A DNA stretch of 48,552 nucleotides from Bacteroidales bacterium (GCA_016937295.1 JAFGWF010000092.1:1-48552); one strand, 5' to 3'; positions 34,087 to 43,292 are shown, numbered from the stretch's first letter. Numbers and translations are program-made. The notes: a model not told the origin generated them from the letters alone.

Positions 34087-35388
34087 ATGAAACAGATTTT
34101 ATTCACAATTGCATTTTTAGTTCTAATTCTGAGTTTTTCCAACAATTCAGGTTTTTCTCAAACGAATAGGGCTTTATATTTTGATGGCGTTGACTCTTAT
34201 TCTCAAGCCCCAAATTCTAATAGTTTGAACTTTAATAATCAGCTTACTGTGATGGTTTGGGTGAAAACATTGGATAACCGTACAGCCAAATTAGTTGAAA
34301 AGGAAACTTGGACTAGTGGCTGGACCATGGACCAGGACAAATGGAACGGATGGCAGGCCGGTTTTGTTGATGCTGATGGCAACGGTTATTCCCTTCAATG
34401 GGGCGATGGAATTCCGGTTTTTGGGAAATGGTATCACATTGCCCTAACCTACGATGGCGCTGTTTTGAAACTCTATGTGGATGGGATTCTGAAAAACTCT
34501 GTCTCGGTTGCTACAACCATAAAACTGAATTCGGTTCCCGTGTCGTTTGGCTCCGATAATGGCTCCCAAAAATTTTTCAAAGGTGCTATTGATGAAGTGC
34601 AAATCTGGAATACCGCATTAAATGAGGTTGAGATTGATGCCATAAAAGATAATTATTTGACCTCTACAAATCTACCATCATCACTCGACTGGTCTGATTT
34701 AAAAGCATATTGGAGCTTCGATGAAGCAACCGAATCATACCTGATTGAGGATAAATCAGATTATTCAAATGATGGCGAATTGTATAATATGAATCCAATG
34801 GTGGATAGAATTGAGTCGGATATTTTTGACTCTGAAAATTCAACGCTCCCCGTAAGTTTAAACGATTTTTCGGGCTATGCCCAAGGCCAATCTGTGGTAT
34901 TGAGCTGGACTACGTTGATGGAACTCAACAACGATAAATTTATTTTGGAATATTCCATAAATGGTTTTTCATTCGAAACGGTGGCCGAAATTGCCGGAGC
35001 CGGATATTCAAACGTGCCTATTAGTTATGATTTTGTTGATGTTTTGCGCGGTGATTTGGTTTACTATCGTCTCAAACAAATGGATTTTGATGGAAAAACT
35101 ACCATTTCTTCAACAGTGACAGTAAGCAATTCAAAAATGGATTTTTTGGCATTAGATAGGATTTCAGTAATTGAAAATCAGATTAATGTAATATTTAATC
35201 GACCAATTGAATCTTCATATAGTCTGGAGATTTTCGATTTGAGTGGCCGAATTTTAATGACGACCTCCAACTTTTCCAACGATACACAAATTCAGATTCC
35301 TATGTCAGATTTTAATCATAACGCTTTTGTTATTGTACGAATTACAATTAAAGGTGAGGTTTACACTAAAAAATTGATTGTCAATTAA
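34087..35388 (+). CDS. LamG-like domain protein with T9SS sorting domain
   Basis: From the ATG at 34087 (signal peptide MKQILFTIAFLVLILSF) the product has 433 residues. It contains one LamG/concanavalin-like jelly-roll domain (about 30-210; LNFNNQLTVMVWVKTLDN, WYHIALTYDGAVLKLYVDG, GAIDEVQIWNTAL), a spacer domain beginning STLPVSLNDFSG that is paralogous to the one in the 16.2-kb protein, and a type A T9SS sorting domain at the end (KKLIVN). It is probably a carbohydrate- or surface-binding secreted protein; the ligand is unknown. The open frame extends upstream to a GTG at 34045, but without a plausible leader. Confidence 0.88.
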   Translation: MKQILFTIAFLVLILSFSNNSGFSQTNRALYFDGVDSYSQAPNSNSLNFNNQLTVMVWVKTLDNRTAKLVEKETWTSGWTMDQDKWNGWQAGFVDADGNGYSLQWGDGIPVFGKWYHIALTYDGAVLKLYVDGILKNSVSVATTIKLNSVPVSFGSDNGSQKFFKGAIDEVQIWNTALNEVEIDAIKDNYLTSTNLPSSLDWSDLKAYWSFDEATESYLIEDKSDYSNDGELYNMNPMVDRIESDIFDSENSTLPVSLNDFSGYAQGQSVVLSWTTLMELNNDKFILEYSINGFSFETVAEIAGAGYSNVPISYDFVDVLRGDLVYYRLKQMDFDGKTTISSTVTVSNSKMDFLALDRISVIENQINVIFNRPIESSYSLEIFDLSGRILMTTSNFSNDTQIQIPMSDFNHNAFVIVRITIKGEVYTKKLIVN

Positions 35389-35391
35389 TTA

Positions 35392-35814
35392 TTATTTGAT
35401 TCTGAAGTTGAAAGTTTTGCTTTGTTTTTTTCTGGTAAAATAGAGCATAGCGTAATAGGGTACCAACATTCCAATAGCAGTAAGTCCTGAAACGCCTTCG
35501 CTAAAACCTAAAAATTGCATGATGATTACAGAAAATAATATTACTAAAAATGGAATAAAATAACCCAAAATGACCGCTTTTGCCCCCATTCCAACATTTA
35601 AAACCACAGTCACAAGGTCGTTTGTTTTGAAATTTCTCCCGTCAATATGTGCTACTTCAACAATTTTTTCTTCTACGTCTCCTACTGAGCATGAGCCCTT
35701 TACCGAACACGAAACACAAGCGGATTGACTGACGATTGCAATAGTTATTTTTTCGTTGTCAATGCCAATAATTCGACCTAAATGTTCAATGGTGTTGGGA
35801 GCTTCTTTACTCAT
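35392..35814 (-). CDS. rseC: RseC family protein (SoxR-reducing system)
   Basis: A 140-residue integral membrane protein with two hydrophobic helices (AVILGYFIPFLVILFSVIIM and a second one). The N-terminal cytoplasmic part has three or four cysteines (ACVSCSVKGSCSVG), the RseC/RsxC-associated signature. It is thought to help the Rnf/Rsx complex act on redox sensors. It is divergent from rnfB, supporting that link. The ATG at 35814 is chosen: the upstream TTG at 35838 lies inside a -7-like element (TACTTTTG at 35843-35836). Confidence 0.9.
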   Translation of the reverse strand: MSKEAPNTIEHLGRIIGIDNEKITIAIVSQSACVSCSVKGSCSVGDVEEKIVEVAHIDGRNFKTNDLVTVVLNVGMGAKAVILGYFIPFLVILFSVIIMQFLGFSEGVSGLTAIGMLVPYYAMLYFTRKKQSKTFNFRIK

Positions 35815-36095
35815 AGAATCTAAATTTAAGAAATGCAAAAGTACAATTTATCGCTTTACTATCCCTTCTCTATATGGTTAATCTTTCATGGATAATTTGT
35901 CAATAGTTGGTTTGATATTTTGCTAAAAAAGGTCATTTTAATAGAAAAATGAAATTTAGAATGAGTTTAAATAAAAGTGTATCTATCACTATATCAGTGA
36001 TTAAGAGATATTTTTTATTTAGAATTGTTTTAAGTAAGATAGTAATTAACTTGTATTCAATCATATATAGGTCATTTGTCTTTAGAATCTAAGAA
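35815..36095. other. Divergent region between rseC and rnfB
   Basis: About 280 bp without a gene, AT-rich. It holds a perfect 6-bp inverted repeat ATCACT - ATATC - AGTGAT at 35985-36001 and the -7-like TACTTTTG towards rseC at 35843-35836. Together with the rnf promoter to its right it looks like a shared control region, possibly redox-responsive (inference). Confidence 0.5.
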
Positions 36096-36126
36096 CTTGA
36101 ATATAAGGAAGTTGTTATTATTTTTG
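36096..36126 (+). promoter_or_regulatory. Bacteroidota-type promoter of the rnf operon
   Basis: CTTG at 36096-36099, a 19-nt spacer and a perfect TAnnTTTG match (TATTTTTG) at 36119-36126. Transcription would begin near 36133, about 25 nt before the GTG codon at 36157. This position decides the rnfB start. Confidence 0.6.
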
Positions 36127-36156
36127 CAGCACATTAACCCAATAAATTATCATACA

Positions 36157-37191
36157 GTGGATAGTGGAATAATAACAGCTCTAGTAACGTTATCAGCCAT
36201 TGGGGCAGTAGCCGCAGTGGTTTTATATTTTATAGCTCAAAAGTTTAAGGTCATTGAAGACCCACGGATAGATGATGTAACGGATGCTTTGCCCGGTGCC
36301 AATTGCGGTGGTTGCGGCTATGCAGGCTGTCGCGCATTTGCTGAAGCGATGGTTAAAGAAGGCACTATGGAAGGCTTCTTTTGTCCGGTAGGTGGAAATG
36401 ACTTGATGAAAAGCCTCTCGCCTTTACTTGGTGTGGAAGCGGTGGAGAAGAAACCTCAAATTGCCGTCTTGCGATGCAACGGTTCTGTGAAGAATTCTCC
36501 TGCAAAATATAATTATGATGGACCAAAAAATTGCACTTTTACCCATACTCTTTCATCAGGAGAAGGTGGCTGCATGTTTGGCTGTCTTGGTGGAGGTGAA
36601 TGCGTTGACGCCTGTGATTTTGATGCAATGTATATGGATCCTGAAACCGGTTTGCCGGTCGTAAAAGACAATTGTGTGGCTTGTAATGCCTGTGTTTTGG
36701 CTTGTCCGCGCGACCTTCTCGAATTGCGCAATCGTGGTCCAAAAGACAAACGAATTTTTGTTGCGTGCATGAATCAGGAAAAAGGCGGTCCGGCGAAGAA
36801 AAACTGTAGCGTTGCCTGTATTGGTTGTGCAGCTTGTTTCAAAGTATGTCCTCACGATGCCATAACCATGAATAATAATTTGGCATATATCGACTACGAA
36901 AAATGCACGCTTTGCCGAAAATGTGTGGAGGTTTGTCCTACGGATGCTATTCATGAAATCAATTTCAAACCCAGACCTCCAAAGGCAGAAGTAACCAAAG
37001 GGGATGAACCTAAAAAGGCACCTGTTAAAAAGGCTGTTGTGGTTGAGGAAGGTGCAGCACCTGCTCCAAGACCGGCAAAAGAACCTCGTGCCGAATCAAC
37101 GGAAGTAGCCATTGAAAAACCAAAAGCAACTTCCACAACTTCCGAAAAAAAGGAAGAAAATAAATCTGAAAATCAAAATAACAATCAATAA
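36157..37191 (+). CDS. rnfB: Ion-translocating oxidoreductase complex subunit RnfB
   Basis: RnfB is the ferredoxin-side electron entry of the Rnf complex. It has an N-terminal membrane helix (LSAIGAVAAVVLYFIAQKF), a Cys motif CGGCGYAGC for one Fe-S cluster, and several ferredoxin-like clusters (CVACNACVLACP, CIGCAACFKVCP, CTLCRKCVEVCP), then a long Lys/Pro/Glu-rich tail of about 80 residues. The open frame begins at a TTG at 36076, but a good promoter lies inside that extension, so GTG at 36157 (starting VDSGIITALVTLSAIG, 344 residues) is the likely start. It is the first gene of rnfBCDGEA. Confidence 0.95.
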   Translation: MDSGIITALVTLSAIGAVAAVVLYFIAQKFKVIEDPRIDDVTDALPGANCGGCGYAGCRAFAEAMVKEGTMEGFFCPVGGNDLMKSLSPLLGVEAVEKKPQIAVLRCNGSVKNSPAKYNYDGPKNCTFTHTLSSGEGGCMFGCLGGGECVDACDFDAMYMDPETGLPVVKDNCVACNACVLACPRDLLELRNRGPKDKRIFVACMNQEKGGPAKKNCSVACIGCAACFKVCPHDAITMNNNLAYIDYEKCTLCRKCVEVCPTDAIHEINFKPRPPKAEVTKGDEPKKAPVKKAVVVEEGAAPAPRPAKEPRAESTEVAIEKPKATSTTSEKKEENKSENQNNNQ

Positions 37192-37204
37192 AACGGAGAA
37201 TACT

Positions 37205-38539
37205 ATGTTGAAAACCTTTAGAATTGGCGGTGTTCATCCAAAAGAAAATAAGATGTCGGCCACAGCGCCCATTGAAGTAATGGAACATCCAAAAAGAGCA
37301 GTAGTGCCTGTTTCTCAACATCTTGGAGTTCCGGCCAAAGCTCTCGTAAAAAAGGGAGATTTTGTTAAGACAGGGCAGATGATAGCCAAAGGTGAAGCTT
37401 TCATTTCGGCAAATGTGCACTCGCCTTTCACCGGAAAAGTTTTTAAGGTTGAAGAAACGTTAGATTCAACCGGTTTCCGCCGTATGGCTGTCATTATCGA
37501 TGTGGAGCCTGACCAATGGATGGAAGGCATTGATTTAAAAACTGAAATAAAGCGTGATATTGACCTGTCGCCGGAGGAAATCGTGAAAAAAATCCATGAA
37601 AATGGCATCGTTGGCATGGGTGGCGCTACTTTTCCTACTCATGTAAAGTACATGGTTCCGGAAGGAAAAAAGGTGGAATACCTTATAATTAATGGCGTAG
37701 AGTGTGAGCCTTATCTCACTTCCGATCATCGACTTATGCTTGAAAAAGGGGAGGAAATGATGATTGGTATTGCCATTTTGATGAAGGGACTCAAAGTGAA
37801 TAAATGTATCATTGGTGTTGAAAATAATAAACCGGATGCCATTGCTCTCCTTAAGGATATTGCTTTGAAATATCAAGGGATTACGGTTGAGCCTCTTAAA
37901 GTGCAGTATCCGCAAGGCGGTGAAAAACAACTGATTGACGCGGTTCTGCGCCGTCAAGTGCCGGCAGGTAAACTTCCTCTTGATGTAGGTTGTGTCGTAA
38001 ATAATGTGGGAACTTGTTTCGCCGTTTATGAAGCTGTTCAAAAGAACAAACCTCTCATTGAACGTATCGTGACAGTTACCGGAAAACCGGTTAAAAAACC
38101 GTCCAATTTTTTGGTTCGTATTGGAACACCGGTGGATATGCTGCTCTCTAAAGCTGAAGCAGACGTTGAAGCTTCCGGTAAAATAATCAATGGCGGTCCG
38201 ATGATGGGAAAAGCTTTAGTAACCACAGATGTTCCTGTTACTAAAGGAACTTCCGGAATTTTGCTTATGGAAATAGCTGAATCGAACAGGAAAGAAGAGC
38301 AAAATTGTATTCGTTGTTCCAAGTGTACAACGGTTTGTCCTCAAGGATTAGAGCCACATTTGCTAAAAGTTCTTGGCAAACGAATGGATGCTGAGGCTTG
38401 TGAAGTGGAACGTATCATGGATTGTATTGAATGCGGAAGTTGTGTTTATACCTGCCCTGCTCAAATTCCTCTTCTCGACTATATCCGCATTGGAAAAGCA
38501 AAAACCGGTGCTATGATTCGCAACAGGAGTCGAAAATAA
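37205..38539 (+). CDS. rnfC: Ion-translocating oxidoreductase complex subunit RnfC
   Basis: RnfC binds NADH and FMN and passes electrons between NAD and the Fe-S subunits. From the ATG at 37205 (LKTFRIGGVHPKENK; 444 residues) it has an N-terminal barrel-sandwich, the flavin/NAD-binding region (GIVGMGGATFPTHVKYM, INGVECEPYLTSDHRL) and two [4Fe-4S] motifs near the end (CIRCSKCTTVCP and CIECGSCVYTCP). A GGAGAA sequence precedes the ATG by 5 nt. The open frame extends upstream to 37112, overlapping rnfB, but the extension is a low-complexity out-of-frame reading. It lies 13 bp after rnfB. Confidence 0.97.
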   Translation: MLKTFRIGGVHPKENKMSATAPIEVMEHPKRAVVPVSQHLGVPAKALVKKGDFVKTGQMIAKGEAFISANVHSPFTGKVFKVEETLDSTGFRRMAVIIDVEPDQWMEGIDLKTEIKRDIDLSPEEIVKKIHENGIVGMGGATFPTHVKYMVPEGKKVEYLIINGVECEPYLTSDHRLMLEKGEEMMIGIAILMKGLKVNKCIIGVENNKPDAIALLKDIALKYQGITVEPLKVQYPQGGEKQLIDAVLRRQVPAGKLPLDVGCVVNNVGTCFAVYEAVQKNKPLIERIVTVTGKPVKKPSNFLVRIGTPVDMLLSKAEADVEASGKIINGGPMMGKALVTTDVPVTKGTSGILLMEIAESNRKEEQNCIRCSKCTTVCPQGLEPHLLKVLGKRMDAEACEVERIMDCIECGSCVYTCPAQIPLLDYIRIGKAKTGAMIRNRSRK

Positions 38540-38579
38540 TATGAAAGTAATTATTTAAACAATAGTTAAAAATAAAGAT

Positions 38580-39575
38580 ATGAGTTTATTAGTTGTTTCT
38601 GGTTCGCCGCACGTTCACGGAGATTTGACCACGAAGAAAATTATGTGGGGAGTTGTGTATGCAATGATACCTGCCTTGCTTGTTTCGTTTTATTTCTTCG
38701 GAATGGGAGCCGTAAAAGTGGTATTGGTATCGGTTGTGGCCTCCTTATTTTTTGAGTGGGTTATCACTAAATATCTGCTCAAGCAAAAGCCCCAAATCAC
38801 CGATGGATCCGCTCTTATCACCGGTATTCTTCTGGCTTTCAACGTCCCTTCAAATCTTCCGGTTTGGATAATTATTGTGGGGGCTTTAGTTGCTATTGGA
38901 ATTGGAAAAATGTCTTTTGGAGGCTTAGGCAAAAATCCATTCAATCCGGCACTTGTCGGACGCGTTTTTCTGCTTATCAGTTTTCCGGTTCAAATGACCA
39001 GTTGGCCTACACCAATACCTATGTTTAAAGCTCCTATGCTTGATGCCATTACCGGACCTACACCCTTAGGAGTGGTTAAAGAAGGTTTGAGAAATGGAGA
39101 GTCGATGGAGTCTGTGATGTCGCAAGTTCCTGATTACGTGAATTTATTACTTGGATATAATGCCGGTTCACTTGGCGAAGTGTCCGCTTTGGCTCTGCTG
39201 CTTGGCGGATTATATATGTTGTTTCGTAAGATTATCACTTGGCACGTTCCAATGAGTTATATGGCTACAGTGCTGATTTTTAGCGGTATTTTGTGGCTTG
39301 TCGATCCGAATGCTTATGTAAATCCGCTTTTCCATTTAGTTACCGGAGGCATGATGTTAGGTATTTTTTATATGGCAACGGATATGGTTACGTCTCCAAT
39401 GACGCCTGTTGGCCAAATTATTTTTGGTGTTGGAGTGGGGTTATTAACCATCATCATACGAGTTTGGGCGGCCTATCCCGAAGGGGTTTCGTTCGCTATT
39501 TTGATAATGAATGCCGCAGTGCCTCTACTTAACAAAATCAAACCCAAGCGTTTTGGGGAAGTTGTAAAAGCATAG
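38580..39575 (+). CDS. rnfD: Ion-translocating oxidoreductase complex subunit RnfD
   Basis: RnfD is a polytopic membrane subunit with covalently bound FMN and takes part in cation translocation. The 331-residue protein has about eight to ten hydrophobic segments. The flavinylation site is the S/T-G-x-T motif, here TGPT, with Thr161 as the attachment residue (LDAITGPTPLGVV). The GxGKMSFGGLGKNPFNPAL loop and MATDMVTSPMTPVGQ are also conserved. It starts 40 bp after rnfC. Confidence 0.96.
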   Translation: MSLLVVSGSPHVHGDLTTKKIMWGVVYAMIPALLVSFYFFGMGAVKVVLVSVVASLFFEWVITKYLLKQKPQITDGSALITGILLAFNVPSNLPVWIIIVGALVAIGIGKMSFGGLGKNPFNPALVGRVFLLISFPVQMTSWPTPIPMFKAPMLDAITGPTPLGVVKEGLRNGESMESVMSQVPDYVNLLLGYNAGSLGEVSALALLLGGLYMLFRKIITWHVPMSYMATVLIFSGILWLVDPNAYVNPLFHLVTGGMMLGIFYMATDMVTSPMTPVGQIIFGVGVGLLTIIIRVWAAYPEGVSFAILIMNAAVPLLNKIKPKRFGEVVKA

Positions 39576-39599
39576 TTGAAAATTTGAAAATTTAAAATA

Positions 39600-40181
39600 A
39601 TGGCTAAGAAAGAATCAAAATTTGGCAATATGGTCATCACATTAGTGTTGATTACTGCCATTGCAGGTCTGGCGTTGAGCTTTGTTCATAAGCTTACCGA
39701 AGCGCCCATTCGTGAGGCTCAAGCTGCAAAACTAAAAAAAGCACTCACCAAGGTTTTGCCTGAGTTCGACGATGTTACTTCAAAAATGGTGATGCCGGTT
39801 AGCGGGCCGGACAGTATTGAGTTTTACACCGCCACAAAAGATGGTGAGACCGTTGGAATTGCTGTGAAAACATATACAAACAATGGCTTTTCGGGTCACT
39901 TCGATATTTTAGTCGGGTTTTATCCTTCTGGAGTGATAATAAATACTGCGGTTTTAGGTCACAAAGAAACTCCGGGTCTTGGTGATAAAATGGATGAGGC
40001 TAAAAGTGATTTTCCAATCCAGTTTAAAGAAAAAGATCCTGCAAGCTTTAATTTGAAAGTTACGAAAGATGGCGGCGACGTAGATGCCATTACAGCTTCA
40101 ACAATTAGCTCACGTGGTTTCTGTGATGCCGTTGACAGAGCATATCAAACTTTGATGAAAGAAGGAGGTAATCATGAATAA
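39600..40181 (+). CDS. rnfG: Ion-translocating oxidoreductase complex subunit RnfG
   Basis: RnfG is a single-pass subunit with a periplasmic flavoprotein domain carrying covalent FMN. The 193-residue protein has one N-terminal helix ([18 protein letters not shown]). The attachment motif is TAST near the C-terminus with Thr168 ([13 protein letters not shown]). [18 protein letters not shown] and [13 protein letters not shown] are typical. It overlaps rnfE by 8 bp, so translation of the two is coupled. Confidence 0.95.
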   Translation: MAKKESKFGNMVITLVLITAIAGLALSFVHKLTEAPIREAQAAKLKKALTKVLPEFDDVTSKMVMPVSGPDSIEFYTATKDGETVGIAVKTYTNNGFSGHFDILVGFYPSGVIINTAVLGHKETPGLGDKMDEAKSDFPIQFKEKDPASFNLKVTKDGGDVDAITASTISSRGFCDAVDRAYQTLMKEGGNHE

Positions 40182-40767
40182 TTGGAAAAATTTTACGAAG
40201 GGTTTTATTAAAGAAAATCCTGTATTTGTGCTTTTGCTTGGCATGTGTCCAACGCTTGGTGTTACCTCGTCTGCAATCAATGGCTTGGGAATGGGATTAG
40301 CTACCACTTTTGTTTTGGTTATGTCGAATCTTGTGGTTTCGTTGGTTAAAGACCTTATCCCCGGCAAGGTGCGTATTCCGGCTTTTATTGTGATTATTGC
40401 ATCATTCGTAACCATTGTGGATATGCTTATGGCAGGATATGCGCCTGCACTGCATGAGCAGTTGGGCTTATTCATTCCACTAATTGTGGTCAACTGCATT
40501 GTTCTTGGTCGCGCCGAAGCATTTGCTTCACGCAATAATGTGGTTAGCTCTGTTATCGATGGATTGGGAATGGGATTAGGTTTCGCTTTTGCGCTCACCA
40601 TTCTTGGAGCAGTTCGCGAAATTCTCGGCGCCGGAAAGGTGTTCGATATTCCTTTACATATTTTTCCGGCAGGAGTCGATGGAATGCTCACTTTTATCTT
40701 AGCTCCAGGAGCGTTCATTGTGCTCGGATACCTTATTGCAATCAATAATAAAATTAATAAAGCTTAA
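40174..40767 (+). CDS. rnfE: Ion-translocating oxidoreductase complex subunit RnfE
   Basis: A 197-residue, six-helix membrane subunit. Typical motifs are [17 protein letters not shown], the helical cores and [18 protein letters not shown]. Together with RnfA it forms the antiparallel pair of the ion channel, and the Cys pair (CPTL and VNCIV) is thought to hold a membrane [2Fe-2S] cluster. It has a strong GGAGG ribosome-binding sequence, uncommon in Bacteroidota, which overlaps the end of rnfG. Confidence 0.96.
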   Translation: MNNWKNFTKGFIKENPVFVLLLGMCPTLGVTSSAINGLGMGLATTFVLVMSNLVVSLVKDLIPGKVRIPAFIVIIASFVTIVDMLMAGYAPALHEQLGLFIPLIVVNCIVLGRAEAFASRNNVVSSVIDGLGMGLGFAFALTILGAVREILGAGKVFDIPLHIFPAGVDGMLTFILAPGAFIVLGYLIAINNKINKA

Positions 40768-40777
40768 ACTCTGAATT

Positions 40778-41350
40778 ATGGAATATATCTTAATCATTAT
40801 TGCGGCTGTCTTTGTAAACAATATTGTTTTAGCGCAGTTTTTAGGTGTTTGTCCTTTTCTCGGGGTTTCAAACAAAGTTTCTACCTCCATCGGTATGTCC
40901 GGTGCTGTAATGTTTGTTTTAGTTTTAGCTACTTTAGTCACGTATCTGATTCAACATTATATTCTTAATGCGTTTGGAATTCAGTATTTGCAAACTATTA
41001 CATTCATCTTAGTAATTGCTTCCTTAGTGCAAATGGTGGAAATTATTCTTAAAAAAGTTTCACCATCCTTATATCAAGCATTAGGAATTTTTCTTCCTCT
41101 TATCACAACCAACTGTGCTGTTCTTGGAGTTGCCATTCTTACTATTCAAAAGGATTTCAATTTGTTAGAAGGAATGGTATTCGCCATTGCCAACAGTATA
41201 GGCTTTGGGTTGGCGTTGATTCTCTTTTCAGGAATCCGCGAACACCTCGACCTTATGGAATTGCCCAAAGGAATGCGTGGAGTGCCTGCCGCTCTTATTG
41301 TTGCAGGAATTTTAGCTCTTGCTTTTATGGGTTTCACAGGCATTGCCTAA
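40778..41350 (+). CDS. rnfA: Ion-translocating oxidoreductase complex subunit RnfA
   Basis: The 190-residue six-helix partner of RnfE, with FVNNIVLAQFLGVCPFLGVS and LITTNCAVLGVAIL, the two conserved cysteine-bearing half-helices. It ends the operon (rnfB-C-D-G-E-A order, 10 bp after rnfE). A terminator follows at 41373. The full complex would couple ferredoxin/NAD electron transfer to sodium or proton movement across the inner membrane. Confidence 0.97.
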   Translation: MEYILIIIAAVFVNNIVLAQFLGVCPFLGVSNKVSTSIGMSGAVMFVLVLATLVTYLIQHYILNAFGIQYLQTITFILVIASLVQMVEIILKKVSPSLYQALGIFLPLITTNCAVLGVAILTIQKDFNLLEGMVFAIANSIGFGLALILFSGIREHLDLMELPKGMRGVPAALIVAGILALAFMGFTGIA

Positions 41351-41372
41351 CCTAAAACTGAATATAATTATT

Positions 41373-41406
41373 AAGCATCGCGTTTTTTCGTGGTGCTTTT
41401 TCTTTT
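41373..41406 (+). terminator. Intrinsic terminator after rnfA
   Basis: AAGCATCGCG and CGTGGTGCTT form a stem with a T-rich loop (TTTTTT), followed by a T-rich run. It is placed 20 bp after the rnfA stop. Confidence 0.7.
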
Positions 41407-41439
41407 TATCCATTAAATTTGCTGCCTATTTAATATGCT

Positions 41440-42387
41440 ATGAATCAAAATCGTACTATCTTTTGCATAGGAGAAGCCATTTACGACATCATTATTAAAG
41501 CCGGAAAACCTGATGATGCAGCCGTAGGTGGAGCACTTCTAAACACTTCAGTTTCGCTTGGAAGATTAGGAATGCCGGTTGAATATGTTGGAGATACAGG
41601 TGATGACCCGATAGGTGAATTGATGAAGGCATTTTTACTGAAGAATGGTGTTGGAAATCGCTATTTTGTCAGCTACACCGGCAGCCGCTCTCGTCTTGCC
41701 ATCGCATTTATTGACGATATAAATCATCCTCGATATGTTTTTTATAAACTTGATGCTCCCAATTTGCCCGACTTAATTTATCCTCAAATCAGTGAAAATT
41801 CAAACGACATTATTGTTTTTGGTTCGTTTTTCGGAATTAAAGAATCTATTCGCAAAAATCTAATGGGTTTTCTTAAAGATGCAAAGCAAAAAGGGGCATT
41901 GATAATCTATGACCCGAATTTTCGGCCTAATCATCTGTCATTGCTTCCCAAAGTTCGGTCTTATATTGAAGAGAATATTAAACTTGCACATATTACCAAA
42001 GGTTCGGATGATGACTTTAAGCTGATTTTTGGAACGACAGATTTTGACTCTACACGGAAAATCATCACCAATTTGGGTTGTAGGGCTTTTTTCTATACAG
42101 CCAATCGTAATGGTATTTATTATCAGGTGAACGAGTTGGTCGGGCATTATCAATCTGCTGAAATTCAACCGGTTTCGGCCATTGGGGCAGGGGATGCTTT
42201 CAATGCGGGGCTGGCTTATTCGGCTTTTACTTTAGACATAAACTCGCATAATTTTGCAGAAAAAGTGGAAACGAATGCAAGGTTAATTAATAAAACAGCG
42301 GATGAATTTGCAGTAAATGTGTGCTTGTCAATGGAAAATTATATAGGACAAGATATCGTGAATAAGTTTCAAACAAAAGCTGATTAA
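41440..42387 (+). CDS. PfkB-family carbohydrate kinase (fructokinase-like)
   Basis: The 315-residue protein has the PfkB signatures: an N-terminal GEAIYDIIIKAGKPDDAAVG with a GG pair (VGGALLNTSVSLGRLG), and the C-terminal motif with the catalytic base Asp252 (AIGAGDAFNAGLAYSAF). FYKLDAPN and YDPNFRPNHL fit fructokinase-type members. It phosphorylates a sugar; the exact substrate cannot be fixed from sequence. It stands alone behind the rnf terminator, and a perfect -7-like TAAATTTG at 41414-41421 may belong to its promoter, but no -33 element was found. Confidence 0.92.
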   Translation: MNQNRTIFCIGEAIYDIIIKAGKPDDAAVGGALLNTSVSLGRLGMPVEYVGDTGDDPIGELMKAFLLKNGVGNRYFVSYTGSRSRLAIAFIDDINHPRYVFYKLDAPNLPDLIYPQISENSNDIIVFGSFFGIKESIRKNLMGFLKDAKQKGALIIYDPNFRPNHLSLLPKVRSYIEENIKLAHITKGSDDDFKLIFGTTDFDSTRKIITNLGCRAFFYTANRNGIYYQVNELVGHYQSAEIQPVSAIGAGDAFNAGLAYSAFTLDINSHNFAEKVETNARLINKTADEFAVNVCLSMENYIGQDIVNKFQTKAD

Positions 42388-42427
42388 GGAATTCCACTAA
42401 AACATAATCTGGAATCCCACATTATTG

Positions 42428-43261
42428 TTACCTATTGGCGTCAGTAATCAATCTGGCTTCTTCGATGATAGTTTTAACTTTTTGCTCTGTCAGGCCTAAT
42501 TGTAGGAGCAGCTCTGATTTGTCTAATATTTCGCGGCAGAGTACAATGCCTTTTTCCATCAAAACGGCCTTTAACGCGTTTGGGATAGTGTTGACAGTGG
42601 TGATAGGATGCAAGCCCGACTTATCAATCCAGTTTCTTAATCCATGACCGTTTGGATAGTCCCAACCGACTAACCGCAATCCCACACATTTTCCAAAGTC
42701 TTCAGCATCAGTGGTAAATCGCGTATTGGAGACTATCATACCAGTGATTTTTCGCGTTTCACCTTCCGATTCCCATTTTTGCTTCATGTCCAAAAATCGA
42801 CTTTGAATATATAGTGGAATCTTTACGTCATTTTTCTGTCCTTGGTCTCGATGAAACTTGCATTCCACCATGATTTTCTCAAAGCTGTTTTCAGCCACTA
42901 CATCCAGTTCGTGGCGCACGCATCGACCCATTTCAATCACGTTGGTTTGGGTTTCAAAACCTTTGCTTTCCAACAGACGTGCAACAAATTTTTCAAAGGG
43001 ATAGCCTCCAGGGCCAAGCTCAAAAACCGCGCGTTTCAACTGGTATCTACCTGCCGCAAAACCGGAAATCTTTCGCAATTGCAATAAGGCTCTTTGATAA
43101 ATCTTTGCTGTCGAAACGCCATCTTTCACCGTCTTTAGCACATGATTGAGCACTTTTGTTGCCTCGTCTGGACGAGCTCCGGATCGTATTAAGGCGTCAA
43201 CTATCTTTGATTCATCAAAATCAACTAATTCTCCGTTTGCTTTCCGAATTTTTATGCTCAT
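42428..43261 (-). CDS. ATP-cone / Mrr-like PD-(D/E)xK nuclease fusion protein
   Basis: The 277-residue protein (ATG at 43261; a TTG at 43267 is also in frame) starts with an ATP-cone domain (about 1-85: KIRKANGELVDFDESKIVDA), best known as the nucleotide sensor of ribonucleotide reductases and NrdR. It continues with a restriction-endonuclease-like domain whose motif is Asp120 (HELDVV) and Glu133-x-Lys135 (VECKFH), as in Mrr/DUF-type PD-(D/E)xK nucleases. The C-terminus is helical (LLLQLGLTEQKVKTIIEEA). The likely reading is a nucleotide-gated DNA or RNA processing enzyme; no substrate is known. It follows lptD by 31 bp on the same strand, without obvious functional link. Confidence 0.85.
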   Translation of the reverse strand: MSIKIRKANGELVDFDESKIVDALIRSGARPDEATKVLNHVLKTVKDGVSTAKIYQRALLQLRKISGFAAGRYQLKRAVFELGPGGYPFEKFVARLLESKGFETQTNVIEMGRCVRHELDVVAENSFEKIMVECKFHRDQGQKNDVKIPLYIQSRFLDMKQKWESEGETRKITGMIVSNTRFTTDAEDFGKCVGLRLVGWDYPNGHGLRNWIDKSGLHPITTVNTIPNALKAVLMEKGIVLCREILDKSELLLQLGLTEQKVKTIIEEARLITDANR

Positions 43262-43292
43262 AATCAATATTTTAAGTGGATTGAAGTCGCGT

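Noticed and set aside
36076-36156. N-terminal extension of RnfB from TTG
   Set aside because: It contains the rnf promoter and has no similarity to RnfB N-termini.
37535-38041. Long open frame antisense to rnfC (168 codons)
   Set aside because: The opposite strand encodes clear RnfC motifs; the antisense product resembles no protein.
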